Shown piece after piece: positions 58,530-64,000 of a stretch of 64,000 nucleotides of DNA. The notes below the pieces were generated by a model, which was given only the letters and a program-made list of their open reading frames with translations, was not told the origin of the DNA and searched no databases. Every line of letters begins with the position of its first letter. The stretch's first letter is position 1. Position numbers and translations under genes: made by a program. The stretch covers positions 62,001 through 126,000 of the forward strand of contig NKYR01000079.1 of assembly GCA_003184365.1 (NCBI GenBank), read 5' to 3'. This DNA is from Evernia prunastri. Taxonomy: Eukaryota; Ascomycota; Lecanoromycetes; Lecanorales; Parmeliaceae.

Positions 58530-59925
58530 CTACGCACCTCCCTCCCTCCCCGCAACGACACCATAAGCCCCCCCACCCCTCCCGAACATCCCATTCAAAT
58601 CCCCCACCAGCGCCTCCGGCCGCTCGTGCGCCGCAAAATGCCCCCCGTCCGCATGCCTCCGCTCAAACACCACGGGCCCCAGCGTCCGGCCCCAGCTCCC
58701 CGGCGGCACGCTGAGGTCCCTTGGGAAATACGCCAGCCCGAGCTTCACGTGTGGGATGTAGCGCCCGATGGCGGCGCGCGTCCCGTCGTCGGCGCTGGCG
58801 TGGCTCACTTCGTAGTAGATGCGCAGACTGGCGCCGGGCCCCGCGGTCGAGAAGAGGTAGAGGCAGACCCAGGTGAGGATCTCGTCGGGCGTCCAGGGGT
58901 AGGCGTCGGTCCAGTCGTGGAGCTTCTCGTAGATCCAGGCGAGGAGGCCGCTGGGGCTCGAGGCGAGGCCGTAGCTCAGGGTTTGCGGCTTCGTGCGCTG
59001 GATCTCGTTGTAGCCGCTGCCGGACGCGGTGAACCAGTCCGTGCGGGCCAGGCCGGCTTTTTCGTCGGGGGTGTAGGGCGTCAGGGCGTGGTGGAGGGCG
59101 AGGGCTGGCGAGGTGGTGAATGTTGGGGGGTCGGCGGGGCGGACGTAGTTGATGTGGCTGGCTGGGTGGGGGTTTTGTCAGCGTGCGGGCGGAAGGGTGG
59201 ATGTTGTGTGGTTTTCAAAGCTGACCTTTGCAGTGTTGCGGATACACGAGGCCCATTGTGCGAGTGATGTGACTGCCCCAATCACCTCCTTGGGTTACTA
59301 GAGTTTTCCATGAGTTTGTTCGTCACTCATGGTGCACGAAGAGCCTCACCGTATTGATCATACCCAAGTTGGAGCATCAGCTTGTGGCAAGTCTCAGCGT
59401 ATTGCTTCAAAGCGAAACCGCGCTTTTTGACTCCATCCGAGAAGCCAAAATTGGGCAAAGATGGTGCAACGAAGTCGAAGGCTGGAGCATTGCTCCCGTC
59501 CTGTTTTGCAAGCAGTGGTAGCAATTTTACTACCTCCAAGAAACTGCCGGGCCCTACGTCATGTCAGAGATCATTAATCATGATGTAGTCGGGCTGGGAT
59601 ACCTACAGCCGTGGACAAAAAGCAGCGGTATAGCCTTGGTATTCTCGTTCTTCTGATGAATAAAATGAATGTTCAATGGCTCGTATCCATCCACTTTGAT
59701 CTCGGTCTGGAACTGAGGTAGCTTATTGATTTCCGCCTCCTGTTTCCTCCAATCAAACTCATCTTTCCAGTATGCAGTCAGTCGCTTCACGTCTGCTAGT
59801 GGAGCCCCATAGTCCCACCCGGCATCATCCAGCTCATCTGGAAAGTCGGTCAGCTCCAACTGCGCCCGCAGTCTCTCCAGCCGTTCGTTCGGCACATTGA
59901 GTGTGAAGGGCGTGGCCGAAGGCAT
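58530..59925 (-). CDS. Epoxide hydrolase (microsomal type, alpha/beta hydrolase)
   Basis: Exons are 59925-59607, 59553-59350, 59297-59226 and 59161-58530. Introns are 53, 52 and 64 nt and in frame. The product has 408 residues. The N-terminal epoxide-hydrolase domain carries FPDELDDAGWDYGAPLADVK and W-x-EFDWRKQEAEIN. The oxyanion-hole motif HGWPGSF is created by the first splice. The nucleophile Asp180 lies in GGDWGS and the general-base His373 in DGGHFAAHE. Membrane association is not evident from the N-terminus, as in many fungal members. The enzyme opens epoxides to diols for detoxification or metabolite biosynthesis. The start at 59925 (MPSATPFTLNVPN) matches the family. The same frame continues upstream to an ATG at 60066, but that extension lacks family resemblance. 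The last exon is markedly GC-rich. Confidence 0.92.
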
Positions 59926-60880
59926 GTTGATTTGGACAAACGTCTGTGATATGGGGGTTTGAGAAGCAGATTTCTTGTCGGCAGTGAAGAGGAAGTTGCA
60001 GACTGTCCTCGCGGGTCTGGACGCTCTTATATACCTACAGCCAACAGCCAAATCTTGATCTTCCACCGCTAGCCGGCGCCCAATGACTCACCACCAACCT
60101 CTCAATCATGCCATTATCCCATGACTGCCAGGATCAATGGTCGAATGGGATCGCTGGAGATGTTTAGACGTTGCCTGTAGTCCATAATGAGGGGGTTCGC
60201 TTATCAAGCAAGCGACGCCAAAGCGTTCCGACTCAGGAAATTACCTAGCTAGTACGGGTTTACCTAGCGTGCTCTGGGAAGGAAAGTTTCCTCTCTTGGA
60301 AGTTGGCGGCTTGGAGCCAAGGCATCATCATTTTAAGGTATCCTTGGCGCCACCATCAGTTTCAGAAGATGTCGAGTGCCCCCCGGCCCTGGAAGTTTAC
60401 GTGTACAGGGTTCTGGGTTTATGTGAGACTTGGATGTTGAAAGCGGAGGTGGGTTGGGATGGCGCTTGGTCGTGAGGTGATGTGGTGATGTACTTGGGAC
60501 GTGCTTGGAACATGCTTGGACCATGCTTGGGACGTGCTTGGGGCGTAGAGTATGGAAGACCTGCAGGATGGATAACGTAGGGATTGAACGCGTTGAAATA
60601 TTCGATTTATTATCTTGTACAGGGGAGAAAGGGCATCATGAAATCGGATTTGATATAATTTACAGAGGAGAAAGGGTATCACGACTTGTATGCAACATCA
60701 ACACTATATGTAAGAACATGAACCGCCCTTGTGAAAGCCATCCAAAAAAACCCCCATTACCATCAATCGTAGAAAAACAGCCTCGTTCACGACCAGCGCC
60801 CAAGGAGACTCTCTCTCTCTCTCTCCCCACATATCTCGCCACCACCTGCCACCGCAGAGCATACGCTCGATACACCCCAC
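59926..60880. other. Intergenic region, 0.95 kb, no supported gene
   Basis: This is the upstream region of the epoxide hydrolase and 3' flank of the glycine-zipper gene. A short near-direct repeat GGGACGTGCTTGG lies at 60496-60542 in three copies. A CT repeat lies at 60810-60825. Confidence 0.45.
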
Positions 60881-61652
60881 TCAATACCCATCATCGCCGC
60901 TCCCACTGCGACTCCTCCTGCTCCTCCGACTATCCCGACTCCGACTCCGACTCTTCCTCTTCGCGTGCGCGTTCCCCGTCAGCGCGCCAATCACCGCCCC
61001 GCCCAGCGTCCCGACGCCCGGTCCCAGCAGGACGTCGCCGATGATGCCGCCCGCGCCCGCGCCCAGGAAGCTGTCCCGGGACTCGTGCGACTTCTTCTTC
61101 TTGCCGTGCTTTTCGTCGTGGTGGTGGTGGTGGTTGTGGTGGTGCTTGGGGGGGCGGTCGTCGTCGTCGTAGTAGGGCGGGTCTGGTTGGTGCTGCTGGG
61201 GTGGGTAGGCGTGTGGTTGCTGTGGGGGGTAGTTGTTCGATTGCGGGGGGTGGTAGCCGTTGGCTTGGTTCGGGCGTGGTTGCGCGTAGGGGAGGGTCTG
61301 GGTGTAGGGTTGTAGCTGTTGCTGCTGGTGGTCGCGCGATAGAGGTCAGCTTTACGTGCTCGTGTAGGATTAGAGGGGAGCGAGGGAAACCAACCTGAGG
61401 TGGGTAGTATTGATGCGAGCTGCCATAGTAATGCTGGCTTGGGTGGTGGTGGCTATTGTACGCCTGCTGCCATGGCGCCCCGGGCTGCGCTGGTGGGTAG
61501 AACTCTCTCTTGCTTTCTGGCTGTGGCGAGCGTCGTGGCGGATGTTGCTGTGGTTGGCCGTAGTTGGCGCTGTATGGAGGTGGTGGGGCTTGGTTGCCTT
61601 GAGGGGGAGGAGGGAAGTTCTGCGCTCCGTTGTAATAGTCATTTGCCGCCAT
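60881..61652 (-). CDS. Glycine-zipper protein with Pro/Gln-rich N-terminus and His tract
   Basis: Exons are 61652-61395 and 61324-60881, with a 70-nt intron in frame, giving 233 residues. The N-terminal two thirds is disordered and rich in Pro, Gln, Tyr (PPPPQG, YYPPQ repeats). A DDDD and His-rich cluster follows (residues ~138-157), then a KKKK patch. Residues ~171-203 (SFLGAGAGGIIGDVLL, GPGVGTLGG, AVIGALTG) form a glycine zipper able to pack as a helical hairpin in or on a membrane. The tail is an SR-type repeat (KSRSRSRDSRR). This layout is common among uncharacterised Pezizomycotina proteins. No function is established. The frame reading straight through the intron gives an Arg/Pro-rich sequence that is not the product. 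Confidence 0.78.
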
Positions 61653-62286
61653 GTTTGAAGTATAGTATAGTATATAGTAGTCGTGGTGAGGATGCTGATG
61701 ACAAGGTGGTGTGAAGGCAGCGGAGGGATGACCGATGTTTATATACCTTGGTTATAAGGCCTTCTGGATGACTCGAATGATGAAATCTATTCATAGTATC
61801 AGCTGATCGATGTAACATCTTTAATCTGTGCGTCATGAGATCTACAGGACCCCTTATCTCCGCCGCCTTTCCACTTCAAGTATGGATCCCTTTTCTCGTA
61901 TTCGCAAGCATAAAAGCAACGACAGACTTCCAATTCATAAAGTATCCGATCATGCTGTCAATATCAATCATATCAAGCAACCAAAGTCACCGAACCATAT
62001 CCTATCCAAGGGGGCGGGCCTAGGATCCAAAACTCTGAATCGCATCATTCAGAGGCATAGCCGAATTAAATTCGTAGCTTTGCAATCGAAGAGGAGACCG
62101 GAGGGTTGTAGTATTACTAGATAGAGAGACAAACAGGGAGATCACATCTCCTCATAAACAGGCAGATGCCGTCTTGAAGACGAGAGCGGGCGGACAAACA
62201 CATCTGCTTCCCATCCCTGCGATTCGCGATTGCGACCTCGAAAGCTTTTACATGTGCAGTGGTCAATGAGTGCTCGCTCAGACTAG
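61653..62286. other. Intergenic region, 0.6 kb
   Basis: No supported gene. A 98-codon plus-strand frame at 61828-62124 has no recognisable similarity. Confidence 0.4.
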
Positions 62287-63198
62287 TCAATGTAGCATGT
62301 TCATATCGGTCCATACAACATACGCTACCTTCATACCATCAACGCAATTAGGAGCAGAATATAGACCAAGACGATGCCCGGCCCATGTACAAGAAGGCTC
62401 GAACCCTCCACCACCACCACCACCACTTCCTCCTCCTGAACAGTACTTGGATGTATCTGTAAACACGGTGTGTTTTGTGTTATGACAAGCGTGAGATGAC
62501 ACATCGTACAAGGGTGTAGCTTGTTGGTGAACTGTGTCAGCAAGAAGAGCGAGGAGCGCTCGACGGATGGTGAGAACGTACTTTCGACCTTTAGGCCGCT
62601 GGGCGGGTCTTTGATGATGGTCTGAGATCCTCCGGGAAGATTATCTTCACAACTTATTTGATCATCTCCTTCGGAGTGTTGGTTCGAGCCAGTCCAAAGA
62701 TCTATGTGATAGATTATATTTTCCTTCCAATCACTCTCTGGGTATGAGATAGTAATCATCAGTTTATAGTAGTACTATGGCTGCCGAAGAATTTCTGGTA
62801 AGGATTCAGGTATCCATTGATGGACGACTATCACTTACCACACCTCTTGCATTCGTCTTCATTAGGGAAGTGTTTCTGCAGAACCAGAACGTAGAACATG
62901 CCACATAACGGGATGCCGTTTTTGGTGGCCGTCGCGGAAGGTGACGGGATCTGAGTATGTGCCAGAACCTTCTTGATGTGTTAGAGTCTTTGGCGGTATG
63001 TTAAGAAACAGGAGGCTCGCCTCCAGCCATGTCCCAGCCGCAGCCAACCGCAATGCCTGGCCCGGGAGGCGGTCCGTTATCTGGCCATCCGTAGTATGTA
63101 AATTTTACGTTGTCGATTGGGGAACATTGGGCTGCGATGGAGGGTAAGGCTCCTATGACTCCCACCGAAGCGACCCCGAAAAGTGTAAGTGTCTTCAT
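62287..63198 (-). CDS. Secreted cysteine-containing protein, reading frame broken by one base
   Basis: Exons are 63198-63021, 62971-62839, 62737-62582 and 62456-62287. The expected product is about 211 residues with a signal peptide (MKTLTLFGVASVGVIGALPS). Exon 1 carries FTYYGWPDNGPPPGPGIAVGCG. The first intron appears to be GC-AG (GCGAGC...CATCAAG, branch CTAAC) and restores AGEGSGTYSDPVTF, the expected family motif. Within exon 2, near 62938, one extra C shifts the frame between PVTF and ATATKNGIPLCGMFYVL; downstream in the second register it reads HFPNEDECKRC-ESDWKENI and then YHIDLWTGS, again as expected. The tail has a Gly-rich run and FEPSCTWAG. The family is a widespread group of small secreted fungal proteins that show the TYYG-x-PDN-x-P ... 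GTY-x-DPVTFA pattern; no function is known. Either a sequencing/consensus error or a recent null allele. Confidence 0.65.
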
Positions 63199-63489
63199 CT
63201 TGAGGTTAGAACGGGCTGTGGTGTGATGGAATGTTAGAGCAGAGGAGAGACTGAGATGGAGTGAATAAAGGAATAAAGGGGGATATATGAAGTCTCCGAT
63301 ACTGTTGGAAAAGGTTTAGCGAGTTTTTCCAAAAGATCTCGAGTGAAGATTACCCCAGAAGGCAATCCAATTGCATTGTGTTTCCATTTGCGCTTCGTCA
63401 AATTTTCCACATCTTGATCATCTGCTTTTCTTACTCGGGCGTGCTGATAAATGTGACCCATTGCAAAGCTCGTTATACTGCATTCAACA
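63199..63489. other. Upstream region of the secreted protein gene
   Basis: No gene is seen; it leads into the repeat array on the right. Confidence 0.4.
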
Positions 63490-64000
63490 GGCTTGCAGGG
63501 GGTACAATGTACTCTGTTGACTGACAGAGCTAATGCAGGGCGTACATCACGTTCATTCTATGAGCTGGGAAGGCGTATAAGACACCTATTCCGTGAGCTC
63601 GCAGGGCGTATAGAATGTCCTATGAGTTGATAGGTTCAATGCAGGGCGTACATGTCGCTCACTCAACGAGCTGGCAAGGCGTTCAGGGCGATTATTCCGT
63701 ACGCTCGCAGGTGGTATGATATATCCCTTGAGCTAACAAATTAAATGTAGGGCGTGTATCACGCTCATTTTATGAGCTGGCAAGGCATACAAAAAATCTC
63801 ATGAGCTAACAGGCTCAGTGAAGGGCGTACATGTCGCTCACCCCATAAGCTGGCAAGGCGTACAAATCATCCATGCTTTGAATTCGGAGGGCATAATGTA
63901 TTCAATGGGCTGGCATAGCTAATGTAGGGCGTACATCACGGTTATTCGACGAACTGACGAGGCTTACAGTGCAGAGATTCAAATCCAAGCCTAAGCCCAA
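63490..64000. repeat. Degenerate hierarchical tandem repeat (about 106-bp period) running off the right edge
   Basis: Copies of the anchor (G/A)(C/T/A)AGGGCGT(A/G) start at 63535, 63641, 63747, 63820 and 63924, giving spacings of 106, 106, 73 and 104 bp. Each full unit is made of three related subunits of roughly 34, 32 and 40 bp. Most share GGCGTA near the start and ATGAGCT or GAGCT near the end. No long open frame passes through it. Confidence 0.8.

Noticed and set aside
58362..59267. Plus-strand frame of 301 codons
   Set aside because: It is antisense to the epoxide hydrolase, whose motifs are unambiguous on the other strand.
62400..62440. tRNA-like GGTTCGAGCC box on the minus strand
   Set aside because: It lies inside the last exon of the secreted protein gene, next to a Gly-codon repeat, with no acceptor stem or anticodon arm.

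Overview
This window is chromosomal DNA of a filamentous ascomycete (Pezizomycotina). The evidence is the short GT-AG introns (mostly 44-90 nt, many with a CTAAC/CTAAT-like branch site), wide gaps of 1-4 kb between genes rich in microsatellites, and the gene families: a NIT-4/NirA-type Zn2Cys6 regulator, a rhodopsin-domain (SAT4/Pth11-type) membrane protein, a cytochrome P450, a fungal MATE-type transporter, small secreted cysteine-containing proteins, and a decayed relative of the N-terminal regions of fungal STAND proteins. I cannot fix the class or genus from the sequence. Two single N bases sit in poly-G tracts, which looks like consensus uncertainty in a draft assembly.

Layout, left to right. 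1-579 (-) is an unrecognised gene running off the edge. 1514-5107 (+) is a folliculin-interacting-protein (FNIP/Lst4) homologue. 7502-8281 (+) is a small fungal hypothetical. 9029-10131 (+) is a nuclear-looking protein with a beta-rich head, a helical middle and an AT-hook-like tail. 12801-15268 (-) is a TPR-SET protein. 17416-18920 (-) is a FAD-dependent (DAO family) oxidoreductase. 20280-22274 (+) is a MATE-family transporter. 25712-29195 (-) is a 1141-residue protein with two Ulp1-like cysteine-protease units and a C-terminal UBA domain. 30867-34706 (-) is tubulin-folding cofactor D. 35947-38737 (+) is the NIT-4/NirA-like regulator. 43072-44378 (-) is the rhodopsin-domain protein. 46395-48508 (+) is a P450 with eleven exons. 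49785-50253 (-) is a small glycine-rich protein. 50529-52497 (+) is a probable pseudogene related to STAND N-terminal/ubiquitin-like proteins. 54796-56016 (+) is a secreted protein of four cysteine modules. 58530-59925 (-) is an epoxide hydrolase. 60881-61652 (-) is a glycine-zipper protein. 62287-63198 (-) is a secreted protein gene with a frameshift. From about 63490 to the right edge lies a degenerate hierarchical tandem repeat.

I see no operon-like or obvious biosynthetic cluster. The P450, MATE transporter, oxidoreductase and epoxide hydrolase are far apart and separated by housekeeping genes. Most gene models here were joined by hand across introns; all exon junctions quoted preserve the reading frame unless the entry says otherwise. 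The most unusual object is the double Ulp1-like/UBA protein at 25712-29195, which appears as two separate open frames until one 58-nt intron is removed.
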